A stretch of 64,000 nucleotides of DNA. Source: Anthropogastromicrobium aceti. Lineage in GTDB: Bacteria; Bacillota; Clostridia; Lachnospirales; Lachnospiraceae. A program made the translations under genes and the position numbers. Position 1 is the stretch's first letter, and each line of letters starts with the position of its first letter. Location: the NCBI RefSeq assembly GCF_025567095.1, contig NZ_JAOQJH010000001.1. One strand, written 5' to 3'. The notes beneath the pieces are model-generated. The model did not search any database, was not told the origin of the DNA, and saw only the letters and a program-made list of their open reading frames with translations. Positions 35,253-44,127 of this stretch are shown in pieces.

Positions 35253-38200
35253 ATGGCAAAAATAAATATTAATACAGCAAGAAAAATAGTTCCAATGATT
35301 TACGCTTATACTACTCCAGAGATTCGGCGACATGATGGCTGGACTAAAATTGGATATACGGAACAAGATGTAGACAAACGATTAAATCAACAAACACATA
35401 CAGCGGATGTTCGGTATCATGAAGAATGGAGAGGGACAGCTATTTATGACGATGGGTCTGGTGAGATTTTTAGTGATAGAGATCTTCATGCGTATCTTAG
35501 AAAGAATGAGATTGAGCAATTGCATGGAACAGAGTGGTTTCATATTACTGGGCCAGAATCAAAGATTATGTATTATGAATTTAAGGCTAATCGCGGAGAG
35601 ATAAAGGAACGTGAGATTAGCCCGTATAGGTTGCGCTCTGAACAAGAAGAAGCTGTTAATAAGGCTTTTGAGTATTTTGAAAAGTATCGAGGCGGTCAGT
35701 TTCTATGGAATGCAAAACCACGTTTTGGAAAAACTTTAGCTACATATGAACTTTGCAAGCGATTAAAAGCAAACAATATTTTAATTGTTACAAATCGTCC
35801 AGTAATTGCTAATTCATGGTATGAAGATTATGAAAAATTTCTTGGAAAACAGTCTGGATATTATTTTGTAAGTAGTATAGATGGTCTTCAGGGAAAACCA
35901 TATGTTATTTCGCGTGCAGAATACAGTAATTATGTAGCAAAGGCAGAAGAAAATGAGGACTTTCATGGTTGCATTGAATTTGTATCGTTGCAAGACTTAA
36001 AGGGAGCTATTTATTTTGGTGGTCAGTATCAAAAATTGGAGGAAGTTGCACATATCAATTGGGATATATTGGTAATTGATGAGGCACATGAAGGTGTAGA
36101 TACCTATAAAACAGATGTAGCTTTTGATCATATTAGTAGAAAATATACGCTACATTTATCTGGAACTCCATTTAAAGCGTTAGCAAATGATAAGTTTTCG
36201 GAAGATGCTATTTTTAACTGGACATATGCTGATGAACAGAAGGCTAAAAGAGATTATATAGCAGAGGTAGGGGAAGAAAATCCATATGGAAAGCTTCCTA
36301 AACTTAATATGTTTACATATCAGATGTCTGAGATTGTGAAAAGTGAGATTTCTCAGGGAATTGAAATTAATGGAGAGATAGAAGAATATGCGTTTGATTT
36401 AAATGAATTTTTTTGTACAAATGCAGCTGGAAAGTTTGTTCATGAAAAAGCTGTGGATGAATTTTTGAATGCTATGACAAAAAATGAAAAATTCCCTTTT
36501 TCAACACCAGCACTTAGAAGTGAATTAAAACATACTTTATGGCTTTTGAATCGAGTAGATAGTGCTAAAGCACTTGCGAAAAAATTACAGGTGCATCCTG
36601 TATTTGAAAATTATGAAATTATTTTAGCGGCTGGTGATGGAAAGTTGACAGAAGATGAAGAAGCTGCTAAAGCATATGATAAGGTGACAGCAGCTATTAA
36701 AAAATACAATAAAACAATTACGTTATCTGTTGGCCAACTTACTGCAGGAGTAACAATTCCAGAATGGACAGCGGTATTAATGCTTTCATCTATGAAAAGT
36801 CCTGCTTTATATATGCAAGCGGCATTTCGAGCGCAGAATCCATGCTTATTTGTTAACGGCACTGAACATTTACGAAAGGAAAATGCATATATTTTTGATT
36901 TTGATCCAGCGAGAACACTTATTATCTATGAGGAAATAGCAAATGATTTAGCAGAAGATACTGCTGGCGGTAAGGGAGATTCTGATACTAGAAAGGAACA
37001 TGTACGAGAATTGCTTAATTTCTTTCCGGTTATTGGCGAGGATGAAGATGGAGAAATGATAGAACTGGATGCTGAGAAGGTTCTTTCTATTCCTCGTAAA
37101 TTAAAGTCACAAGAAGTTGTGCGTAGAGGTTTTATGTCGGATTTTCTGTTTCAAAATATTAGCAATATTTTTCACGCACCGCAAGCTGTTATTGATATTT
37201 TGCAAAATATGGATGCTGTTAAAGAACCAACAAGACCAGTTAGCATGAATCCAAATTTAGCAGAGGATCTGTCTTTAAATGACGAGGGACAGGTTGAACT
37301 TAGCAGGAATTATATTATTGGTGAGGCAAATTCGATTTTTGGAAATAAAATCTTTAGTGCAGAGAAAGTTTCAGAAAAAATAGATGATATATTTGCTAAT
37401 GCTGAAGTAAGCTCAAAAGCAGCGCAGAAGGATGAGGATCGAATATTAGAACAATTGAAAAACGCTTTTAGACAGAATATTACAGATCCAGTGCTTGATA
37501 GAGCAAAGGAACAATATAGTGATGAATTGTCGAAAACAGCTCAAAAACAGATTGAGAAAAAAATTAATATGGCAACGGATTCGGCGGTTCATAAAGCGTT
37601 TGGAGATTTTAAAATTCAGCAGAATATTCTTGAATCAGAACGTCAAGCGAGAGTTAATGAAGCAGATAGTTATGAAGAACGCCAAAAAATCAATCACGAG
37701 ATTGATAAGAAAAAACAGGATGCAGTAGAAACATTGAAACAGACCGTTAATAATTCAGCGGAAGAATTTATCCAATCAGCTGCACAAACTGTAGTAGAAA
37801 CTGTAGAAAAAGAAAAGCGAGAGGAGAAAAAACGTACTATTGAAGATAGTATTCGAGACCATCTCCGAGGATTTTCTCGTACAATACCGTCATTCTTGAT
37901 GGCGTATGGAGATGAAAATACTACACTTTCGAACTTTGATCAAATTATACCCGATAAGGTATTTAAAGAAGTGACAAGTATTTCATTGGTTGATTTTCGT
38001 TTCTTAAGAGATGGAGGTATTTATAAGAATGAGGAAACAGGCAAAGAAGAAGTATTTAAAGGGCATTTATTTGATCCAGTTGTATTTGATGATTCTGTGA
38101 AGGAATTTTTGAATAAAAAAAGACAGCTAGCCGATTATTTTGATCAGAGGAACACAGAGGATATTTTTGATTACATTCCACCACAGAGAACAAATCAGAT

Positions 38201-38597
38201 CTTTACACCAAAATGGGTTGTGAAAGATATGGTTAATCAATTGGAGAAAGAAAATCCACATTGTTTCGATGATCCAGATAAAACATTTGCTGATCTTTAT
38301 ATGAAGTCGGGAATGTATATTACAGAGATTGTGACAAGGTTATATCAGAGTGAGCGAATGAAACAACTTTATTCTGATAATACGGAGCGACTTAATCATA
38401 TTTTTGCAAAGCAAGTGTATGGGTGCGCACCAACAGAAATTATATATCGTATATGCTTGAGCTACATATTGGGATTTAGTGAAGAAATTCATATTAAAAA
38501 GAATAATATAAAATTGTGTGACACTTTGCAATATACAAAGAATGGGACTTTGCAAGAAAAATTAAATGAGTTGTTTGTTGATAGAAATGAAGAATAG
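35253..38597 (+). CDS. GIY-YIG/T5orf172-like, SF2 helicase and methylase-like tail fusion
   Basis: This 1114-residue protein has three parts. Residues about 15-115 resemble a GIY-YIG-type T5orf172 nuclease (MIYAYTT ... WTKIGYTEQDVDKRL). Residues about 125-560 are an SF2 helicase/translocase with Walker A AKPRFGKT (K160) and DEAH at 276-279, then LSGTPFKAL. A long coiled coil lies at about 730-890. The end (about 975-1114) has QIFTPKWVVKDMV and DLYMKSGMYITEIV, resembling methylase motifs X and I but without NPPY. With the upstream methylase it probably forms a restriction system. The nuclease and tail assignments are by eye. Confidence 0.8.
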   Translation: MAKININTARKIVPMIYAYTTPEIRRHDGWTKIGYTEQDVDKRLNQQTHTADVRYHEEWRGTAIYDDGSGEIFSDRDLHAYLRKNEIEQLHGTEWFHITGPESKIMYYEFKANRGEIKEREISPYRLRSEQEEAVNKAFEYFEKYRGGQFLWNAKPRFGKTLATYELCKRLKANNILIVTNRPVIANSWYEDYEKFLGKQSGYYFVSSIDGLQGKPYVISRAEYSNYVAKAEENEDFHGCIEFVSLQDLKGAIYFGGQYQKLEEVAHINWDILVIDEAHEGVDTYKTDVAFDHISRKYTLHLSGTPFKALANDKFSEDAIFNWTYADEQKAKRDYIAEVGEENPYGKLPKLNMFTYQMSEIVKSEISQGIEINGEIEEYAFDLNEFFCTNAAGKFVHEKAVDEFLNAMTKNEKFPFSTPALRSELKHTLWLLNRVDSAKALAKKLQVHPVFENYEIILAAGDGKLTEDEEAAKAYDKVTAAIKKYNKTITLSVGQLTAGVTIPEWTAVLMLSSMKSPALYMQAAFRAQNPCLFVNGTEHLRKENAYIFDFDPARTLIIYEEIANDLAEDTAGGKGDSDTRKEHVRELLNFFPVIGEDEDGEMIELDAEKVLSIPRKLKSQEVVRRGFMSDFLFQNISNIFHAPQAVIDILQNMDAVKEPTRPVSMNPNLAEDLSLNDEGQVELSRNYIIGEANSIFGNKIFSAEKVSEKIDDIFANAEVSSKAAQKDEDRILEQLKNAFRQNITDPVLDRAKEQYSDELSKTAQKQIEKKINMATDSAVHKAFGDFKIQQNILESERQARVNEADSYEERQKINHEIDKKKQDAVETLKQTVNNSAEEFIQSAAQTVVETVEKEKREEKKRTIEDSIRDHLRGFSRTIPSFLMAYGDENTTLSNFDQIIPDKVFKEVTSISLVDFRFLRDGGIYKNEETGKEEVFKGHLFDPVVFDDSVKEFLNKKRQLADYFDQRNTEDIFDYIPPQRTNQIFTPKWVVKDMVNQLEKENPHCFDDPDKTFADLYMKSGMYITEIVTRLYQSERMKQLYSDNTERLNHIFAKQVYGCAPTEIIYRICLSYILGFSEEIHIKKNNIKLCDTLQYTKNGTLQEKLNELFVDRNEE

Positions 38598-38635
38598 AGG
38601 TAGAAAAAGTCTGAAAGAAAGGAATTTAGCATTAT

Positions 38636-39493
38636 ATGTCAAAATTTGTAAAGCAACATAATTATCAAGAAATAATGATAGATGATGTAGATGAGATTTA
38701 TGAAATAGCAAAGAGTTATGATGAATTCCACAAATTACCACGTTTGGGTCGTGGACTTCCAGGCGATAAACATGTTTATTTGCGAGCTTTTTATCGAGGA
38801 CAGAGCGATTGTAAATGGGAGATATTGCCTAGTATTCTTAGAAAAGGAAATATAGAAGATAACGTGACAGCAACAGGTAGCTTGTTATTTGAGAAATTAG
38901 CATACAAGCAACATTATGAAATGGGGACTAGATTAATTGATTTTACATTGAATATAGATGTAGCTTTATATTTTGCGTGTAACGAAAATATGCAAAGAGA
39001 TGGAGCATTGTTTATATGGACATATGCTCCATATGATCCAGAATGGGATCGGACAGTAATACAAAGTGAATTAGTCAAATTAAAATGCGAGGAAATTACA
39101 ATTGAAAATTTTGTAAAAAAAATATCTCAAACTTATCCAGAAATAAGGAGAAAGTATGATAGTGAAACGGCTTTATTTATAGATTTATCATCTTATATGG
39201 ATCATGGGTTTATGGTTGTGCAACCTCAAAATCCCCAAATAAATAATCTTCGCATACAGAGACAGGAAGGAAGTTTACTCATATGTGGAGTGATGTTTAA
39301 AGAACCCATTGATAGAACTAGTATGGGTGCTCAAAGGAATGTTTTTTATCCGCAAAAAGTGATAGTACCACATTTACTACGAGAAGGTGAAACTTTGGTA
39401 AAAATTATTATTCCAGCGAAGAAAAAAATTGAAATTTTAAAAATGCTTGAAGATAAAGGAATAACTAAGGAGTTTCTATTTCCACAAGAGTAA
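38636..39493 (+). CDS. FRG-domain protein
   Basis: This 285-residue protein carries an FRG domain: VYLRAFYRGQSDCKWEILPS (YRGQ at 53-56) and later YKQHYEMGTRLIDFTLNIDV with ALYFACNEN. FRG domains occur widely in phage-defence loci and are thought to act as toxic effectors or sensors; the reaction is not established. It follows the helicase gene by 38 nt and shares its low-GC codon use, so it is probably part of the same cassette. Confidence 0.85.
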   Translation: MSKFVKQHNYQEIMIDDVDEIYEIAKSYDEFHKLPRLGRGLPGDKHVYLRAFYRGQSDCKWEILPSILRKGNIEDNVTATGSLLFEKLAYKQHYEMGTRLIDFTLNIDVALYFACNENMQRDGALFIWTYAPYDPEWDRTVIQSELVKLKCEEITIENFVKKISQTYPEIRRKYDSETALFIDLSSYMDHGFMVVQPQNPQINNLRIQRQEGSLLICGVMFKEPIDRTSMGAQRNVFYPQKVIVPHLLREGETLVKIIIPAKKKIEILKMLEDKGITKEFLFPQE

Positions 39494-39574
39494 TATGCTA
39501 AGAATAGAGAGATTATAGGATATTGGGATGTGAAAAAATAGTAAAAGCGCAGAAAATGGTAAAGGGGAAAACAA

Positions 39575-40831
39575 TTGATTAGATTATGCATACTTGATGA
39601 AAAACTTGATGATTTAGATTTGAAAATAACAAGATACGTTAATAATAATGTTAAAGAAGTTATTAATGTAGCAATTGATTTTCTGGAAGATGACAATGGT
39701 TTTGATATATGGAATATTATACCTATTAATACGACAAGTATTGATGAGGAAAATTGGCTTCGCATGGTATATGACTTATTTAATATGGTTAGATCGCCAG
39801 TAGTACGCGACTATATAAAACCAAAATATCAATATTTGCTTTATATGATTTTGGATTGGTGGCAGGAATGTGTTAGTGATGAGACAGAATTGCTTCTAGT
39901 AGAAATAGAAGAAGATCTTAAACAGGAGATAAAGAAAAAATATGTTGACGAAGATGATGAATGTAAACTTTTGAGAACGATTACTACATATGAAGAGTAT
40001 TTATCTATCTTGTTTGAAGACCAAGATTTCCTGCCGGAGCAGTTAGAAGCAATGGTTACTCTTTATCTGCGTTCAAGAGAAAAATTTAATGCTTTTTTTG
40101 GAGATGTTGATTTGGAAGAATATCGTGATTTAATGCCGAATGATTTAAAGGAACAATATGATGAAAACAAAAAAATAAAGAAAAAGGAAGAATTAGGTGA
40201 AAATTATGTAGCGCCTTCAGAAAGGTCACAGCCCCGAAGCAATGAGGAGCGTTTGAATGCTACGCTGTTATCAGCCGATAGTGTTTTACGAGATCTATTG
40301 GATATTTGTGAAAGCATTTGCAATAATAAAACATATGATTATAATCAATCAGAAAATGCTATTAACGATTATTTTCGAGATATGTTAACTGCTAAAGGGT
40401 ATGCACAAATTATGGATCAGACTCGTCATGGGGTTTCAAACCGTGGAGATGATGCTGGAGAGGTGGATATATTACTAAAAAAGAATAATAGAGAAGTTGC
40501 AATTATAGAAGGATTAAAATTAGATTGTGTGAATCAAAAATATATTAAAAAACATATTAATAAAGCAATCATAAATTATAATGCTCTAGGAACTGCAACA
40601 TTTATTATTGCTTATGTAGGAGCAATAAACTTTAAGGCTTTTTGGGAGGGAATATATTCTTATTTAAGCAGTTATAATTATCCATTAAAAGTGCGAAAAA
40701 GAGTAGAAACAATGCCATATCCAAATGCAGCAGTAAGATATGCTAATGGCGTATTAAGCAAGGATGGATATGATTTCCCGATATATTTTATTGCAGTTAA
40801 TATTCAGCAGAAAAGAGTAAATGAGGAATGA
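39575..40831 (+). CDS. Unknown protein, possible PD-(D/E)XK-like nuclease fold at C-terminus
   Basis: This 418-residue protein has a TTG start at 39575 behind AAAGGGG. The N-terminal about 230 residues are helical and acidic, with no family recognised. The C-terminal part shows GEVDILLKKNNREVAIIEGL, a beta-hairpin with Asp298 and Glu312 spaced as in PD-(D/E)XK nucleases, but the usual E-x-K is replaced by E-G-L-K, so activity is uncertain. It lies between the FRG and reverse transcriptase genes, each within about 130 nt, and is AT-rich. A defence role is inferred from context. Confidence 0.6.
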   Translation: MIRLCILDEKLDDLDLKITRYVNNNVKEVINVAIDFLEDDNGFDIWNIIPINTTSIDEENWLRMVYDLFNMVRSPVVRDYIKPKYQYLLYMILDWWQECVSDETELLLVEIEEDLKQEIKKKYVDEDDECKLLRTITTYEEYLSILFEDQDFLPEQLEAMVTLYLRSREKFNAFFGDVDLEEYRDLMPNDLKEQYDENKKIKKKEELGENYVAPSERSQPRSNEERLNATLLSADSVLRDLLDICESICNNKTYDYNQSENAINDYFRDMLTAKGYAQIMDQTRHGVSNRGDDAGEVDILLKKNNREVAIIEGLKLDCVNQKYIKKHINKAIINYNALGTATFIIAYVGAINFKAFWEGIYSYLSSYNYPLKVRKRVETMPYPNAAVRYANGVLSKDGYDFPIYFIAVNIQQKRVNEE

Positions 40832-40960
40832 CTTGCGTAAAAATATAGCTTATGTAATTGATAGAAAGCAGGAGGTGATAAGGAAAAAATAAATTATTGC
40901 TGTATATTTTAGCGTAGATGGGGAGTTAATATATTGATATAAAGAAAAGGAAAAGTAAGT

Positions 40961-42877
40961 ATGTTTGGAATATCATTTAAAACGTGGCAAGACATTTGTG
41001 AAATGTATTTTGAAATAGAAGATGGAAGTAAAAAAGCTTATCTTCAATGGTTTCCATTTGCAAAGTTAACAGAAACAGATGAAGAATTGTTAAAGAGTGA
41101 AGCTTTTTTTTATAAATATATAAAAGCGCCAGGATTTATTCTTTTCCCGGAAGCGATGCGTACATTACAAAATTATATTCAAAAAGGCGATGGAAGCTTT
41201 AGAGATTCAAGTCTGTTATCTCCGATATTGTATTTAATATTACAAGCGATAGGAAAGGAAATATCAGAAAGATATCATATGATCCGAAATATAAACATAG
41301 ATGCCTTTTATGCGGGAAATATTTGTGAAATGCGTCCGAAATATAAACAGGATTATGATAATTTTTATAAAACAGTAAATTTGTATACTTCTGAGTGTAA
41401 TTATTTTATCAAGACAGATATTACAAATTTTTATTCAAATATTAACGTGGATATTTTGATGCAATGTATTGACAGTAATTGTAATAGTGACGAGCAATAT
41501 TTTTCTCAAACGCAATTAAAAATTTATAAAGAATTCATTTTATATTGTGGAAATGGTAGATTTCCTCTTGTTGAAAATAGTGTGGCAACATCTTTTTTGG
41601 CAACTATTGTATATTTAGATGAAATTGATCAGTGCCTTTTTGAATTTATTTCTAAAAAGGTCAATAAAATAAAGTCTTTTAAAATTGTCCGTTATGTGGA
41701 TGACATGTATATACTTTTTTCAGCAGATATAGATAAAAATGAAGTACATAAAGTTTATTCGCAAATCCGTAATGAATATTCTTCAATCTTGAAAAAGTAT
41801 AGTTTGGCACTAAATGGAAAAAAATGTTGCGTTAAAAAAATTGAAGAAATCAATGATGAATTAAAAAAGTCTTTGTATGATGAGATAGTGAAAGGGGTGA
41901 AACATGAAATAGAAGAGTTGTTTGATAATAACACATTATATTATTTTGTAATAGAATTACTGGATAAAATTAAAACAGAATTTGTAGATATAGAAGTATA
42001 TAATGATTTAATAGACAAGCATTTTGGAAGAACAGGTATAGAATTTACGCCAACAGAGGTATATAATCATTTTATATATGAGAATGATGCTGCTTTACAC
42101 GACTTTGATACGATTACGGCGATTTGCGATCTGATAAATGAAGATGTTTCTATAATAAGTCTTGATCCTAAACGGTTTACTGTGATGATTATGAAAACTC
42201 AAAGTTCTACTACAATTAAAGCATTGCTGAATCAATTATTTCAGAGAAATAGAAAAAAATTATGGAATTCATATGATACTGCTATTGCAATTTCATATCT
42301 CATTCAAAGTGAGTTTAAACATATAGATTTATTGGAAGTATTAGATGAAAATTGTCCTGAATTAAAAAAATATTATGACTATTGCTGCCAACAACCATTT
42401 TTGAGGACTGTTGTAAATGAAAAACTAAATATCTATAGAGAAATAATTGGTGATGATTGGAAAGCATATTTTTTATACTTTATGTATTGGACTGAAAAAA
42501 GAAAAAATAATACATTGGCTGAATATGCATATTTTAAGAATTTTTTTGATCGTATAACAGCAGATATGGCTTTTCGTTATAAATATGATCTACAATGTAA
42601 GGCACCGAACTATAAATTGTTTTATAAAGAAAAAGAACATATAAAGTTGTACGCTTGTGTTGCGAATAGTAAAGTAATATTAGAAAAAGCACATAAGTTG
42701 AGAAATGAAAATCCATTATCACATGCATCAGCAGGTTTGATAGAGAGTACGTCATCTACACAGCAATTGAAAGAATGTATTAAGGATCTTTGGCAGTTGA
42801 TAGACCAATATAGATTGATTCAGACAGAAAAGGAACTTGAAATTACTTTAGAATGCAACCAGAAGGATAAGAAGTAA
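40961..42877 (+). CDS. AbiA-like reverse transcriptase with C-terminal HEPN motif
   Basis: This 638-residue protein has a reverse transcriptase domain: motif A YFIKTDITNFYSNI (Asp153) and the catalytic YVDD at 245-248, with GRFPLVENSVATSFLA between them in place of the usual G-x-P-x-G. The C-terminal about 250 residues are helical and contain RNENPLSHASAG (R581-x6-H588), the R-x4-6-H signature of HEPN domains. This RT plus HEPN layout and the length match AbiA, an abortive-infection protein of Lactococcus in the AbiA/AbiK/UG group. The family polymerises DNA, and HEPN domains are often RNases. No maturase or intron is present. Confidence 0.82.
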   Translation: MFGISFKTWQDICEMYFEIEDGSKKAYLQWFPFAKLTETDEELLKSEAFFYKYIKAPGFILFPEAMRTLQNYIQKGDGSFRDSSLLSPILYLILQAIGKEISERYHMIRNINIDAFYAGNICEMRPKYKQDYDNFYKTVNLYTSECNYFIKTDITNFYSNINVDILMQCIDSNCNSDEQYFSQTQLKIYKEFILYCGNGRFPLVENSVATSFLATIVYLDEIDQCLFEFISKKVNKIKSFKIVRYVDDMYILFSADIDKNEVHKVYSQIRNEYSSILKKYSLALNGKKCCVKKIEEINDELKKSLYDEIVKGVKHEIEELFDNNTLYYFVIELLDKIKTEFVDIEVYNDLIDKHFGRTGIEFTPTEVYNHFIYENDAALHDFDTITAICDLINEDVSIISLDPKRFTVMIMKTQSSTTIKALLNQLFQRNRKKLWNSYDTAIAISYLIQSEFKHIDLLEVLDENCPELKKYYDYCCQQPFLRTVVNEKLNIYREIIGDDWKAYFLYFMYWTEKRKNNTLAEYAYFKNFFDRITADMAFRYKYDLQCKAPNYKLFYKEKEHIKLYACVANSKVILEKAHKLRNENPLSHASAGLIESTSSTQQLKECIKDLWQLIDQYRLIQTEKELEITLECNQKDKK

Positions 42878-42935
42878 ATGTAATTAGAGTGCAAAAATAA
42901 GGAATTTCCTGTATAATACAAATAAATATAGGAAG

Positions 42936-43022
42936 TTGCTTGTAAAGCAAGTGAGTAGCCTTGAGAAATTTCATCTATGCCGCTATGATGAATCTGCATA
43001 GCAGAATAACTTATAGCAAGGC
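42936..43022 (+). ncRNA. Candidate structured RNA between the RT and Nudix genes
   Basis: Within the 203-nt gap a hairpin TTGCTT-GTA-AAGCAA (42936-42950) is followed by GCCTTG (42958-42963) pairing with CAAGGC (43017-43022), which encloses CTATGC (42975-42980) pairing with GCATAG (42996-43001). A TATAAT at 42912-42917 could start it, although the -35 is poor. It may be a partner RNA of the RT or a 5' leader of the Nudix gene. The call rests on pairing only. Confidence 0.35.
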
Positions 43023-43080
43023 GACAAGACTATAAACAAATAAAAGCAGAAAAACAGCTTTAAAGGGAGATACAAAAAAT

Positions 43081-43482
43081 ATGGAACCAACAAATACAAA
43101 GATAGTACGAGTAGTAGCAGCCGTAATTCGTCAGAATGAAAAGATATTTGCCACGCAACGCGGCTATGGTGAGTGGAAAGATGGGTGGGAATTCCCCGGT
43201 GGAAAGATAGAAAACGGGGAAACACCAGAGGTAGCATTAAAAAGAGAAATACAGGAAGAACTAGATACTGAGATATCAGTGAAAGAACGCATTGACACGA
43301 TTGAATATGATTACCCGAATTTTCATTTGTCAATGGATTGCTTTTGGTGTGAAATCGTGAGCGGCAAACTTGAGCTAAAAGAACATGAAGCGGCAAGGTG
43401 GCTGACGAAGGAATCTCTTGATAGTGTGGATTGGCTTCCAGCGGATAAAGCATTGATAGAGAAAATCAGGTTGATGCTTTGA
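43081..43482 (+). CDS. MutT-like Nudix hydrolase
   Basis: This 133-residue Nudix protein has the full box from Gly41 to about 63 (GKIENGETPEVALKREIQEE), preceded by WEFPGGK as in MutT/CTP pyrophosphohydrolases. It probably removes damaged or unusual nucleoside triphosphates. Next to a DNA glycosylase and a reverse transcriptase it could be a nucleotide-pool enzyme of the island or an independent repair gene. AAAGGGAG precedes the ATG. Confidence 0.9.
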   Translation: MEPTNTKIVRVVAAVIRQNEKIFATQRGYGEWKDGWEFPGGKIENGETPEVALKREIQEELDTEISVKERIDTIEYDYPNFHLSMDCFWCEIVSGKLELKEHEAARWLTKESLDSVDWLPADKALIEKIRLML

Positions 43483-43551
43483 TGTCTGTATAGTAGCTGT
43501 TTCATAATAGCTATAATAGCAAATAATGAGAGAGGACATATAGTAGTATAT

Positions 43552-44127
43552 ATGGAAAGAGAAAAAAATAGATGTCGCGCGTGGTATGAGGGTGATCCGA
43601 TATTGGAGGAATATCACGACAATGAGTGGTGCAAAGTAAATCATGATGACAATTTTCAGTTTGAGATGCTTTGTCTTGAAGGAGCAAGTGTAGGTTTATC
43701 GTGGAAAACAATTTTGCATAAGAGAGCAAATTATCGTGCTGCATTCCATGATTTTCAAATCGATGCATGCAGTGAAATGACAGATGAGGAACTTGAGAAT
43801 CTTATGCTGGATTCAGGAATCATACGCAATCGCAGTAAGATATTCAGTGTGCGCAAGAATGCACAGGCAGTAAAAAAAATTCAAGCTCAATACGGATCAT
43901 TTGACGCATACTTGTGGCATTTTACTGAGAATAATGTCCTAGATGGTCATTGGAAGACGGTAGAGCAGATACCGACAGTTTCAGATGTGTCTCGTAATAT
44001 GGCTCTTGACATGAAGAAAAAGGGAATTGCTTTTGTAGGTCCTGTGATTACCTATTCATTCTTACAATCCATAGGGATGGTAAATGATCATCTGGAAGAT
44101 TGCAAATATAGAGATCATTATATTTGA
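43552..44127 (+). CDS. tag: DNA-3-methyladenine glycosylase I
   Basis: This 191-residue Tag-family glycosylase removes 3-methyladenine from DNA. It has CRAWYEGDPILEEYHDNEW near the N-terminus, LCLEGASVGLSWKTIL, and the C-terminal VNDHLEDCKYRDHY; the N-terminal Cys and the C-terminal His/Cys are the likely zinc ligands. The length is normal. Its stop codon coincides with the point where homology of the truncated ATPase copy begins. Confidence 0.92.
   Translation: MEREKNRCRAWYEGDPILEEYHDNEWCKVNHDDNFQFEMLCLEGASVGLSWKTILHKRANYRAAFHDFQIDACSEMTDEELENLMLDSGIIRNRSKIFSVRKNAQAVKKIQAQYGSFDAYLWHFTENNVLDGHWKTVEQIPTVSDVSRNMALDMKKKGIAFVGPVITYSFLQSIGMVNDHLEDCKYRDHYI

Noticed and set aside
40832..42877. Retron, group II intron or diversity-generating retroelement around the reverse transcriptase
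   Set aside because: The protein is twice the usual retron RT size, has no maturase part, and has an R-x6-H HEPN motif instead. I saw no msr/msd-like inverted repeats just upstream and no near-duplicate TR/VR pair.
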